From Nitrospira sp. CG24C (GTDB lineage: Bacteria; Nitrospirota; Nitrospiria; Nitrospirales; Nitrospiraceae), in assembly GCA_002869885.2 (NCBI GenBank), contig NEWR02000018.1, forward strand, positions 62,063 through 126,062: a stretch of 64,000 nucleotides of DNA. Direction: 5' to 3'. The position numbers and the translations under genes were made by a program. Positions 45,399 to 52,545 of the stretch are shown one piece after another. The notes under the pieces are model-generated. The model had not been told where the DNA came from and did no database searches. It saw nothing but the letters and a program-made list of their open reading frames with translations. Position 1 is the first letter of the stretch; every line of letters begins with the position of its first letter.

Positions 45399-45752
45399 AT
45401 GCATGTGATGGGACGTATCGGGTTCATGGGATTAGGGATCGCGTTAGTGAGCTGTCTCGGCGGAGCACCAGTCTTCGCAGCGGATAAACCAATAGAGGAT
45501 GGGTCGAAGATTATAATTACGTCTCCCAAGGCCGGGGACAAGGTCAGCGACAGCTTTGAACTGAAATATGAATTGACCAAAGGCTCCCAAGCTGCGCATG
45601 CCCACGTGTTCGTGGACAACGAGTATCAGAAGGGGTTTCAAGGAACCTTTAAGGGCCTGAGCAGAGGGACACACCAGATCACTGTGACCGGTGCCACGAA
45701 GGATCACGCTCTCGTCGCCGCGAGCCAGACCATCACTGTCGAAGTGCAGTAG
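45399..45752 (+). CDS. Periplasmic DUF4399-like Ig-fold protein
   Basis: The 117-residue protein starts at ATG 45399 behind a strong AAGGAGG. The signal peptide ends GGAPVFAAD. The mature part, about 93 residues, is beta-rich: IIITSPKAGDKVSDSFELKY, AAHAHVFVDNEYQ and GTHQITVTGATKDHAL. This resembles DUF4399 and related small immunoglobulin-like periplasmic domains, some of which occur near metal or stress genes. A strong hairpin follows the stop codon. Function is unknown. Confidence 0.8.
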   Translation: MHVMGRIGFMGLGIALVSCLGGAPVFAADKPIEDGSKIIITSPKAGDKVSDSFELKYELTKGSQAAHAHVFVDNEYQKGFQGTFKGLSRGTHQITVTGATKDHALVAASQTITVEVQ

Positions 45753-45777
45753 CGCTATATCCTGCCGTCTTCAGGCC

Positions 45778-45807
45778 GCCGGGGCCTCTTGCAAAAGAGG
45801 CCCCGGC
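45778..45807 (+). terminator. Strong GC hairpin after the DUF4399-like gene
   Basis: GCCGGGGCCTCTT and AAGAGGCCCCGGC form a perfect 13-bp stem with a GCAA tetraloop, 25 bp after the stop codon. No U-run follows, so it may act with Rho or as a 3'-end stabiliser. Confidence 0.65.
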
Positions 45808-45890
45808 GCGCCGGATTTCACACACCGTTTCCATCCGAGCCAGACCAACCTTCTTGCTCGCCGAGGCCTCACGATCAGAAAGATGGGAAT

Positions 45891-46046
45891 GGGAGTGGCC
45901 AGGTGCCCTTCTTGCTCGCAGAACGCGCACGGTGAAACTGTGCTCGTTCGATGCGCGCAGTCAAGGGCAACCTTGGCCACTCCCCTATAGAGAGGTATAG
46001 GGAATCGGAAGGCCCTCGCCCGGGCTAATGGCACGTCTCGGCGCGC
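45891..46046. repeat. C-type palindromic module plus a shared flank
   Basis: The arms are 45891-45910 (GGGAGTGGCCAGGTGCCCTT) and 45963-45984, its reverse complement with few mismatches. Between them is the shared core GCTCGCAGAACGCGC … GCTCGTTCGATGCGCGCA. The flank 46011-46046 (GGCCCTCGCCCGGGCTAATG, then GCACGTCTCGGCGCGC) reappears in inverse orientation at 61797-61833, also beside a C-type module, so module and flank were copied together. Confidence 0.8.
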
Positions 46047-46134
46047 AATTAGGGATCGACTGGACTACCTTTCAAAAAGTACAATGTCTCCAATTCTTAG
46101 TCCTGAACTTCCGCAGCGGTGGAGAAGGTGTTCT

Positions 46135-46581
46135 ATGAACTACTCAGTCCGCTTAGTTATTGTGCCTGTGGCGCTTTTTATTCTTAGCAGTATGCTCTCT
46201 GGTTGTGCCACTGCTGAGCATGGTCGCCGGATTACTCCTGATCAGATCACTTGGATTCAAAAGGGTATCACCACCAGGGCGGAGATTCTTCAGAAGCTTG
46301 GAGGACCGATGTCAGAAGTCCCAGATTGGGGCGGGATAACTTATCAGAGCACCAGTGTCACCACGACGATCAAGGAGGGCGACACTCAAAAAACCGTCAC
46401 CACTACAACGGCCCAGCCCACAAAACAAAGAACAAAAGCTCTCTATCTCTATACGAGGGCTGAAGCAGCAGCATTTGCTGGTGTCAAGACAACCCAGGAA
46501 AAGTTTTGGGTCATATATGATGAGCACGGTGTCGTCCAAGACTTTTCTTTCGAAGGAGCCCCTAGTATGACCGTTCGCTAA
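46135..46581 (+). CDS. SmpA/BamE-like lipoprotein
   Basis: The 148-residue protein starts at ATG 46135 (GGAGAAGG upstream). The lipobox is LSSMLSGCATA. The mature part begins RRITPDQITWIQKGITTRAE and continues ILQKLGGPMSEV, the helical start and following strand typical of the SmpA/BamE/OmlA fold. It then has a Thr-rich segment (STSVTTTIKEGDTQKTVTTT) and ends with a KFWVIYDEHGVVQDFSF strand. BamE proteins assist outer-membrane protein assembly, but many lipoproteins of this fold have other roles. Base composition is lower in GC than the core genes. Confidence 0.7.
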   Translation: MNYSVRLVIVPVALFILSSMLSGCATAEHGRRITPDQITWIQKGITTRAEILQKLGGPMSEVPDWGGITYQSTSVTTTIKEGDTQKTVTTTTAQPTKQRTKALYLYTRAEAAAFAGVKTTQEKFWVIYDEHGVVQDFSFEGAPSMTVR

Positions 46582-46678
46582 AGAAACTCCCCTCACAGCC
46601 AGCGACCGTCTATGAGATCGTCTCTCTTAATGGCTCGGCTTAAACTCCTCGGTGCCAAGAACTCAGCAACTGGTAAAC

Positions 46679-47290
46679 ATGAGCGATCAACTCTCACCAT
46701 TAATGCCCAGCGTATCAGACCAAGTATCTGTTGGAGATGTAGTGGAACGATTAACCTTATGGAAGTTCGCTTCATTTTCCAAAGATTGGTTCGGGGATGC
46801 TCTGAGGGAAGCTGGGGACATGAACAGCATGGACGCGAGGCGAAGGGAAATAGTCTTCGCCGTCTGCATCGCCGAAAATTATTTGGTTGAATGGGTTCGT
46901 GACGATGTTCTTCATCGAGAATTTCGTTTGGTTGATCATTATTTCCCCGCCGAAGGAAGGAAGATTGGAGTGACTGACAGGTGGAGGCAAGTAGTTGAAC
47001 ATCTATATGAAGATGGCACTATCAGCGGGAAGCCAGATTGGGGTCAAAAGTTCTGGTCGGACTTCACAAATCTAGCAGAGTGGCGAAATGGACTCATCCA
47101 CGGTCGAGTCAGCCGTCCGGATACCGATGGACTGGCGTCTAAGGAGAGACCGCTGCCTTCCATCGAGCAATTGCAAGGTTTGGAAGCAGGATGGGCGATC
47201 AATGTGGTTACTCGCCTCATATGTGAACTGCATAAGTCGGTTGGGACACCTACGCCAAATTGGCTTGCACTGCCGAGCAAACTTGCGTGA
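46679..47290 (+). CDS. Uncharacterised helical protein with a HEPN-like Rx4H motif
   Basis: The 203-residue product starts at ATG 46679 (a GTG at 46652 would add nine residues). It is largely alpha-helical and contains FTNLAEWRNGLIHGRVS, in which Arg-Asn-Gly-Leu-Ile-His fits the Rx4-6H signature of HEPN ribonucleases. Many HEPN proteins belong to toxin-antitoxin or defence systems, but I cannot confirm the fold. It lies in an accessory stretch with small zinc-ribbon genes. No antitoxin-like neighbour is obvious. Confidence 0.65.
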   Translation: MSDQLSPLMPSVSDQVSVGDVVERLTLWKFASFSKDWFGDALREAGDMNSMDARRREIVFAVCIAENYLVEWVRDDVLHREFRLVDHYFPAEGRKIGVTDRWRQVVEHLYEDGTISGKPDWGQKFWSDFTNLAEWRNGLIHGRVSRPDTDGLASKERPLPSIEQLQGLEAGWAINVVTRLICELHKSVGTPTPNWLALPSKLA

Positions 47291-47344
47291 GGCGTTAGCA
47301 AAGCCCTCGCGGTCAACTGCCTGATGTGGAAAAGATGTTTTGAG

Positions 47345-47600
47345 ACGCCGTTTCACGGCGCGAGGCGTTCCGCCTGTTGAAATCCCAGCCGTTCACTGAT
47401 TGCTCTCCGTTGACACCCTTTATAAACGTAGTCTGTTTCCAAGATCGCGGGGTGTCGCTTTTGAACGGGAAGGAACAAAGGAGTCGGGAGTCTTTTGTGA
47501 TCGCCCAGCGGCGAGAGAATTCCGTTCGGCTTCGTTTCTCTGCGCATGGCAATGTTGACTCTTCCTCTTACCCGTTCCAAACTGTCGATATAAATTGGAG
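47345..47600. repeat. Two copies of a TTGACA-containing intergenic module
   Basis: GCCGTTTCACGGCGCGAGGC, followed downstream by TTGACACCC and AACGTAGTCTG (47345-47450), and GTTCGGCTTCGTTTCTCTGC followed by GTTGACTCTTCCTCTT (about 47520-47600), resemble the modules at 48070-48160 and 49900-49970. The second may drive the zinc-ribbon gene at 47609. No gene is seen in 47291-47608. Confidence 0.5.
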
Positions 47601-47608
47601 TTAGCTTA

Positions 47609-48025
47609 ATGAAAGGCTCTCAGGATTCTTGGAGCTGCGTCGAGTGTGAGACATCGTTCTTGTATGGAGGTGACCCGGTTGAGGCCCAGTGCCCTAGCTG
47701 CGATAGTTCCAACCTCACCCGGTTCATAAGAGTCCAAGATCGTATTTCGTTGGCTGTTGATGAATACTTGATACTGCAGTGCAAGGACCCATCGCTTCCC
47801 TCAAAGAGGAAAGTTAGAAGGGAGGTTCGCATCGGTCGCCGTCCTGAGGGCTCTGGATCAGGTCGGCTCGTTGACGAGTTGCGGGTTATGGATGTCGATC
47901 TGGATCACTATGCGGAGCGAATAATCGACGTTGAATCGGGCTATGCGATTCGTGAAGTTAAAGAGTCCTTGTCACGTCACAGGGGCGGCTCTGAGAAGCA
48001 GAGGAAAGCAAGAATAGAATCGTGA
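47609..48025 (+). CDS. Zinc-ribbon protein of unknown function
   Basis: The 138-residue protein opens with a four-cysteine ribbon (SCVECETSF … CPSCDS, about residues 9-31). The next 100 residues are charged (KRKVRREVRIGRRPEGSGSG) and end in a basic helix. GGAG lies about eight bases before ATG 47609. No family is recognised. Like the proteins at 14192 and 48811 it is one of several isolated ribbon proteins in accessory DNA. Confidence 0.65.
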   Translation: MKGSQDSWSCVECETSFLYGGDPVEAQCPSCDSSNLTRFIRVQDRISLAVDEYLILQCKDPSLPSKRKVRREVRIGRRPEGSGSGRLVDELRVMDVDLDHYAERIIDVESGYAIREVKESLSRHRGGSEKQRKARIES

Positions 48026-48105
48026 ATGATTAGTATCTGAAGGACCAAAAGGACCAAATTGTGTCCGCCCCCGTTTCGCGGCCTGCGGCGTTCCCCATCT
48101 GCATG

Positions 48106-48134
48106 TTGACACCTTCCTCTCTGAAACGTAGCCT
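48106..48134 (+). promoter_or_regulatory. Promoter-like TTGACA/TAGCCT pair before the VOC gene
   Basis: TTGACA (48106-48111) and TAGCCT (48129-48134) are 17 bp apart, 36 bp upstream of the VOC gene start. The same pair with the same spacing occurs at 49922-49950 in a duplicated segment. Confidence 0.45.
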
Positions 48135-48169
48135 GTCTCACATTTCCAGAACGGAGCACTTGCGCGACT

Positions 48170-48592
48170 ATGAAGCCACGGATCACGGTCATTACGTTGG
48201 GTGTCGATGATTTGGAGCGGGCGCTGAGGTTTTATCGGGATGGACTCGGCCTGCCGACTCGGGGAATCGTTGGCACGGAGTTCGAGCATGGTGCCGTCGC
48301 CTTCTTTGATCTTCAACATGGCTTGAAGCTGGCTATCTGGCCCCGCACATCTCTTGCCCCTGAGGCCAAAGTTCCGCTTGGCCCTCGAAGCGCGACTGAG
48401 TGTACGCTCGGCCACAATGCCGCAAGTAAGGCCGAAGTGGATGCGGTCATGGTGCAGGTCAAAAAAGCGGGCGCGACGATCACCGACCCGCCGCACGATG
48501 CATTCTGGGGTGGTTACACCGGCTCGTTCCAAGACCCCGATGGGCATGTCTGGGAAGTGGCCTGGAATCCGGATTGGGAACTTCCCGACTAG
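48170..48592 (+). CDS. VOC (glyoxalase/bleomycin-resistance) family protein
   Basis: The 140-residue protein has the paired beta-alpha-beta-beta-beta layout of the vicinal-oxygen-chelate fold. It begins ITVITLGVDDLERALRFYRD, has AVAFFDLQHGLKLAIWPR in the middle and ends with GYTGSFQDPDGHVWEVAW. A metal ligand Glu in the last motif is present. Members are lyases, dioxygenases or resistance proteins; the substrate is not known here. A copy of its promoter and first 19 codons lies at 49915-50060. Confidence 0.88.
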   Translation: MKPRITVITLGVDDLERALRFYRDGLGLPTRGIVGTEFEHGAVAFFDLQHGLKLAIWPRTSLAPEAKVPLGPRSATECTLGHNAASKAEVDAVMVQVKKAGATITDPPHDAFWGGYTGSFQDPDGHVWEVAWNPDWELPD

Positions 48593-48810
48593 TCGCAAGC
48601 CCGTTTTGCAGCGCGCCCCCCCCGTCCTCGTTCTCGCCAAGACTGAGGTGCGTACAAAATTGAAAAAAGATACAACGAAGTGTACAGAGTTGTACGTATA
48701 AGTAGTTCCCACAGTGCTAAGCTGTTGATAATGCAATGATGTCGTGCTGGATCGCAAATTGCTATTCCCTCTCGTGCCAGTTCACTTACATAACGAGGGA
48801 GGGAATTATT

Positions 48811-48990
48811 ATGGATTGTCCGAAGTGCAAAGGATTGATGATGATGGAACGGTTCTCTGACTTCTTTCTGGTCTTTTATGCCTGGAAATGTATCAACTGC
48901 GGAGCAGTTATCGATAAGACAATCGCCAATAATCGGAGAAACAGCCTCGCCGCCAAAGCCACGAAAGAAGCCGAACCAGCCATCGTGTAA
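48811..48990 (+). CDS. Small zinc-ribbon protein
   Basis: This is a 59-residue protein starting at ATG 48811 behind GAGGGAGGG. Two CxxC pairs (DCPKCKG and KCINCGAV) about 30 residues apart should bind one zinc. A short charged tail follows. An upstream extension is rejected because the ribosome site is so clear. Similar small ribbon proteins are common in Nitrospira-like and deltaproteobacterial genomes and are uncharacterised. Confidence 0.8.
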   Translation: MDCPKCKGLMMMERFSDFFLVFYAWKCINCGAVIDKTIANNRRNSLAAKATKEAEPAIV

Positions 48991-49121
48991 CAGAGGGGCC
49001 TACAGATATGGGAACTCCGGTATCGCCCGCGGAGTGTGACATCGAGCGGACCGGAGTTGTTTGATGCATTCCTGGCAAGCTACTGTCTTGCGATCCAACT
49101 TCACACCAGTCTGTTCTTCAT

Positions 49122-49163
49122 CCCTCACACCTCACCCTTCACTCCTTATACCTTGCGTCCTCC
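49122..49163. repeat. 7-bp-period array (CCCTCAC-type)
   Basis: Six heptamer units (CCCTCAC, ACCTCAC, CCTTCAC and three more diverged) lie upstream of the membrane protein gene at 49242. Confidence 0.75.
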
Positions 49164-49241
49164 TGCAGTCTGCTAGACTTAGCCATGACATAGTTGCTAC
49201 TAGCGGATGCGAATTATCCCAACGAACGGCGAGGTGCCTGC

Positions 49242-49874
49242 ATGATCGATTGGCTGATGGCCACATCCATAGGATTCGGTCTACTCGGGCTGTTATTTAT
49301 GCTGGCCGGCGTGGCATCAGCACGACGGCGGCGGTTCATTCGCTTGTCGTTGCATACCACCTTAGCCTTGGCCTGCCTGGCATCAGGCGCCTTGTTTCTG
49401 ACACTTCAGCTCTCGTTGCAAAGCTACCGCGCTTTGACGCGCGAGGATCTTGCTGCAACCATTCATGCGGAGCCGGTGGGGCCGTCACAGTTTCGCGTCA
49501 CGATTCACCTGCCGGACGGGCGAACGGACAGCTACTGGATGGCGGGCGATGAGGTCTACGTCGATGCGCACATTCTGAAATGGAAACCTTGGGCGAATCT
49601 GTTCGGCTTGCATACGGCGTATGAATTGGATCGTATTGCCGGACGCTACCACCTGATCGAGGATGAACGCAGGAGGCCACGCACGGTCTACCAGCTGGCG
49701 ACCGATCCATTGCTGGACCTGTTCGCGCTTCGGCGTCGGTATGCCTGGCTGGAGTCGGTAGTCGATGCGGAATACGGGTCGGCAGCTTTCTTTCCCACAC
49801 GCGATCGCGTCGCGATCGAACTCCGCGTCTCCACCACCGGATTGCTATTTCGCCCGCTGATGAAGGCGTTCTGA
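49242..49874 (+). CDS. Membrane protein of unknown function
   Basis: The 210-residue product starts at ATG 49242 (GAGGTG upstream). Two transmembrane helices lie near the N-terminus (SIGFGLLGLLFMLAGVASA and LALACLASGALFLTLQL). A soluble domain of about 140 residues follows, with RVTIHLPDGRTDSYWMAGDE and an acidic/aromatic C-terminal part. Proteins of this layout are sometimes annotated as multidrug-efflux related without evidence. I make no functional claim. Confidence 0.75.
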   Translation: MIDWLMATSIGFGLLGLLFMLAGVASARRRRFIRLSLHTTLALACLASGALFLTLQLSLQSYRALTREDLAATIHAEPVGPSQFRVTIHLPDGRTDSYWMAGDEVYVDAHILKWKPWANLFGLHTAYELDRIAGRYHLIEDERRRPRTVYQLATDPLLDLFALRRRYAWLESVVDAEYGSAAFFPTRDRVAIELRVSTTGLLFRPLMKAF

Positions 49875-49914
49875 TTGTGCGGGGATGTCTCGCATCGGAC
49901 GCGGCAGTCCATCT

Positions 49915-50060
49915 CTGAATCTTGACACCTTCCCCTCCGAAACGTAGCCTGTCAAAACCATCTGCCTCCCGTATACCAGAGTGGCGCTATTGCCCAAGGA
50001 TGAAGCCACAGATCACAATTATTACGCTCAGGGTTGACGATTTGGAACAAGCGCTGGCAT
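49915..50060 (+). pseudogene. Duplicated promoter and 5' end of the VOC gene
   Basis: TTGACA (49922) and TAGCCT (49945), 17 bp apart, and a following ATGAAGCCACAGATCAC (50000 onward, translating MKPQITIITLRVDDLEQALA) match the region 48100-48230 ahead of and inside the VOC gene. After about 19 codons the similarity stops, and the dioxygenase gene begins 23 bp later. The fragment is a gene remnant now placed as the upstream region of that gene. Confidence 0.75.
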
Positions 50061-50082
50061 GCTCAGAAGATGGAGAATACCA

Positions 50083-50817
50083 ATGACGTTTGAAAACAGG
50101 CCTGTGGAGCGGCTCCTATCCCGCCGTGACGTTTTGCGATATCTGGGTGCTACTGGCGCTGCCTGGCTAATGGCCGGCAGTCTGGATCCCAGACGGGTTG
50201 CTGCAAGTACGCTTGGCCTCTCATGTGTCGTCCGACCGGAGCAAATGGAAGGTCCATATTTCGTAGACGAACGCTTGAATCGTTCCGACATTCGCTCAGA
50301 CCCGACCGACGGGCGAGTCAAGCCCGGTACGCCGCTGGCTCTGACGCTACTGATTTCGCGCCTCAACGCGGGAGACTGTCAGCCGCTGGCAGGCGCACAG
50401 GTCGACATCTGGCATTGCGATGCACAGGGCCTCTACTCGGATGTACAGGATCCTGGGTTCAATACCATCGGCCAGAAATTCTTACGCGGCTATCAGAACA
50501 CCAACGAGCGCGGCGAGGTTCGGTTCGTTACTGTATACCCTGGCTGGTACCCGGGCCGGACCGTGCATATCCATGTCAAGATTCGCACCACGCCTGTAGC
50601 TAAGCGGAACTTTGAGTTCGCGTCGCAATTGTACTTCGACGATGGGCTGACAGATCGCGTTCACACTGCCCACCCGTATGCCGCGAACGGACCGCGCACT
50701 GCACGAAACCAGCACGATTGGATCTTCCGCCGTGGTGGCGATCGCCTCATGCTGGTTCCGACGACTGTGGCTGACGGCTACGCGGCATCGTTCGCCATCG
50801 GCCTGCAGCTCCCGTGA
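50083..50817 (+). CDS. Tat-exported intradiol-ring-cleavage-type dioxygenase
   Basis: The 244-residue protein starts at ATG 50083 with GGAG upstream. A twin-arginine signal (LSRRDVLRYLGATGAAWLMA) implies folded export to the periplasm. The catalytic domain shows PEQMEGPYFVDERLNR, VDIWHCDAQGLYSDV and the iron-site segment VYPGWYPGRTVHIHVKI, with the Tyr and His ligands in place. Family members open catechol-type rings between the hydroxyls using Fe(III). A periplasmic location is unusual compared with the cytoplasmic catechol pathway, and the physiological substrate is unknown. Its upstream region is the duplicated VOC promoter fragment. Confidence 0.87.
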   Translation: MTFENRPVERLLSRRDVLRYLGATGAAWLMAGSLDPRRVAASTLGLSCVVRPEQMEGPYFVDERLNRSDIRSDPTDGRVKPGTPLALTLLISRLNAGDCQPLAGAQVDIWHCDAQGLYSDVQDPGFNTIGQKFLRGYQNTNERGEVRFVTVYPGWYPGRTVHIHVKIRTTPVAKRNFEFASQLYFDDGLTDRVHTAHPYAANGPRTARNQHDWIFRRGGDRLMLVPTTVADGYAASFAIGLQLP

Positions 50818-50957
50818 AAAGCCATCATGTTGTTGATTGAAATGTACTACGATGCCTGCAAAACTCGACTCCTCCTTGGAAGGGAAGGCTGAGGTGCAAG
50901 GAAACAGTCACCCCTCCTGATGGCACGATGTGCTTGTTTTCCGCATCGTCGTTTTCC

Positions 50958-50985
50958 TTGTAATATCCTCACAAATACGTATACT
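50958..50985 (+). promoter_or_regulatory. Candidate promoter of the third pilT
   Basis: TTGTAA (50958-50963) and TATACT (50980-50985) are 16 bp apart in an AT-rich stretch, 51 bp before the ATG. Confidence 0.5.
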
Positions 50986-51036
50986 CCAACATACAGATAG
51001 TGTCTGAATCCTCAATATAGACAAGAGAGACAGCGT

Positions 51037-52116
51037 ATGGCCAAGATCGACGAGTTCTTTCGAATGATGGCGGAACAGGGCGCGTCCGACCTGCACATGA
51101 TATCAGGTCAGCAGCCCGTCCTGCGGGTCGATGGCGAGTTGGAGCGGATTGCCGGGCAGGCTGTTCTCACCCAGGATACTCTCCACCCATTGCTGGACGA
51201 AATCATGCCAGGGTCGAAGAAAGACCAATTTGAGTCCACAGGCGATGTCGATTTTGGCTATGAAATTCCAGGGCTGGCCAGGTTTCGTTGTAACTGTTTC
51301 AACCACAAATACGGTCTCGGTGCGGTGTTCCGAAAGATTCCCAGTAAGATTCTGACGGCTGAGGAGCTAGGACTGCCGCCGATCCTGACGCGGGCAGCCA
51401 TGTTGAAAAAGGGGCTGGTCCTGGTCACGGGTCCGACCGGGAGCGGCAAGTCCACAACTTTGGCGGCCATGGTCGACCATGCCAATAAGCATCGAAAAGA
51501 TCACATTCTGACGGTCGAAGATCCGATCGAGTTCGTGCACCAGAGTCAAGGTTGCATCGTGAACCATCGAGAAGTGGGACTGCATACGATGACCTTCGCA
51601 TCGGCGTTACGCGGGGCGTTGCGTGAAGATCCTGACATTATCCTCGTCGGAGAAATGCGGGACCTCGAAACGATCTCCCTGGCAATCGAGGCCGCGGCGA
51701 CAGGACACCTGGTGTTCGGAACGCTGCACACCGAGAATGCGGCCAAGACGGTCGATCGGATCGTGGAAGTCTTCCCCCATGGGGAACAACCCCAAATCCG
51801 AAACACGCTCTCAACGGCGCTACGGGTCGTGGTTGCACAGAACCTGTTTAAGCGGATCGACCGGAAAGGACGTTGCGCGGCGCTGGAGATCTTGATCTGC
51901 ACGTCCGCTGTCGGCAATCTCATTCGCGATGCCAAGACGGTCCAGATTCCATCAGCCATGCAGACGGGAAAAGCCGTCGGGATGCAGACGTTGGACGATG
52001 CGATTCAGGAACTCTTAAGCTGGAAGTGGATCTCGCCTGAAGAAGCCTACGAGAAATCCATCGACAAGACTCGGTTCGCCAAGCTGCTCAAGACACCTCC
52101 TGACGCGCTCCAATGA
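51037..52116 (+). CDS. PilT-like type IV pilus ATPase (third paralogue)
   Basis: This 359-residue ATPase has Walker A VTGPTGSGKSTT, Walker B DPDIILVGEMRD and the His box HLVFGTLHT. The PilT C-terminal motif reads AVGNLIRDAK, so the arginine of AIRNLIRE is replaced by Gly. It is closer to the PilT at 38287 than to the PilU-like protein. It stands alone with its own promoter-like sequence. It may be a specialised or regulatory retraction motor. No pilus structural genes are near. Confidence 0.9.
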   Translation: MAKIDEFFRMMAEQGASDLHMISGQQPVLRVDGELERIAGQAVLTQDTLHPLLDEIMPGSKKDQFESTGDVDFGYEIPGLARFRCNCFNHKYGLGAVFRKIPSKILTAEELGLPPILTRAAMLKKGLVLVTGPTGSGKSTTLAAMVDHANKHRKDHILTVEDPIEFVHQSQGCIVNHREVGLHTMTFASALRGALREDPDIILVGEMRDLETISLAIEAAATGHLVFGTLHTENAAKTVDRIVEVFPHGEQPQIRNTLSTALRVVVAQNLFKRIDRKGRCAALEILICTSAVGNLIRDAKTVQIPSAMQTGKAVGMQTLDDAIQELLSWKWISPEEAYEKSIDKTRFAKLLKTPPDALQ

Positions 52117-52266
52117 GCGACCTGCGCAGTGGGATGCCCGCGCATTGTCGGAACTTACCCCATGAGGGGCTCCCCTTCTTCTCCCCCACCTAACCTCAGA
52201 AGTTCCGTGTCATAGCAACGGAAGTAGACTCTTATACACATTGCCAGAAGTGGAGGAGTGTGGCGG

Positions 52267-52545
52267 CTATACGCCCTTAGCGCGGAAGGCTTCTGTCAAG
52301 CGAGCTTTGGTCGCAGGAGAGGGTGACGATATCTCGTGTGTATGATCCTGTTCGGGTGAACGGCGCAGGACTTGGCGTAGGGTACGCAATTGGTCTCGGT
52401 ACCGAGCGCAGGCTTCGCAGATCCAATAATGGAGTTGGAGATTGAACCTCGTCGACCAAGGCAAGGGTCGATCCAATGCTTGCGACGCCAAATGGGCGAC
52501 GTCTTTGCAGTGTGGCGTGATATGAGCCAGTAGTGTGATGATCAT
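52267..52545 (-). CDS. Orphan zf-HC2 anti-sigma-factor-like zinc-finger protein
   Basis: The 92-residue protein has the H-x3-C … C-x2-C pattern of ZAS/zf-HC2 domains (HITPHCKDVAHLASQAL, then LQLHYWICEACARYRDQL). These domains usually bind an ECF sigma factor. No sigma gene lies in the window, and no transmembrane segment is visible, so it would be a soluble type. Its ATG overlaps the stop of the debranching-enzyme gene by 4 bp (ATGA), which ties its translation to glycogen metabolism. Confidence 0.8.
   Translation of the reverse strand: MIITLLAHITPHCKDVAHLASQALDRPLPWSTRFNLQLHYWICEACARYRDQLRTLRQVLRRSPEQDHTHEISSPSPATKARLTEAFRAKGV

Noticed and set aside
50922-50937. Sigma54-type promoter before the third pilT (TGGCACGATGTGCTTG)
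   Set aside because: The GG and GC elements are two bases too close for a functional -24/-12 promoter; a sigma70-like pair is better placed.
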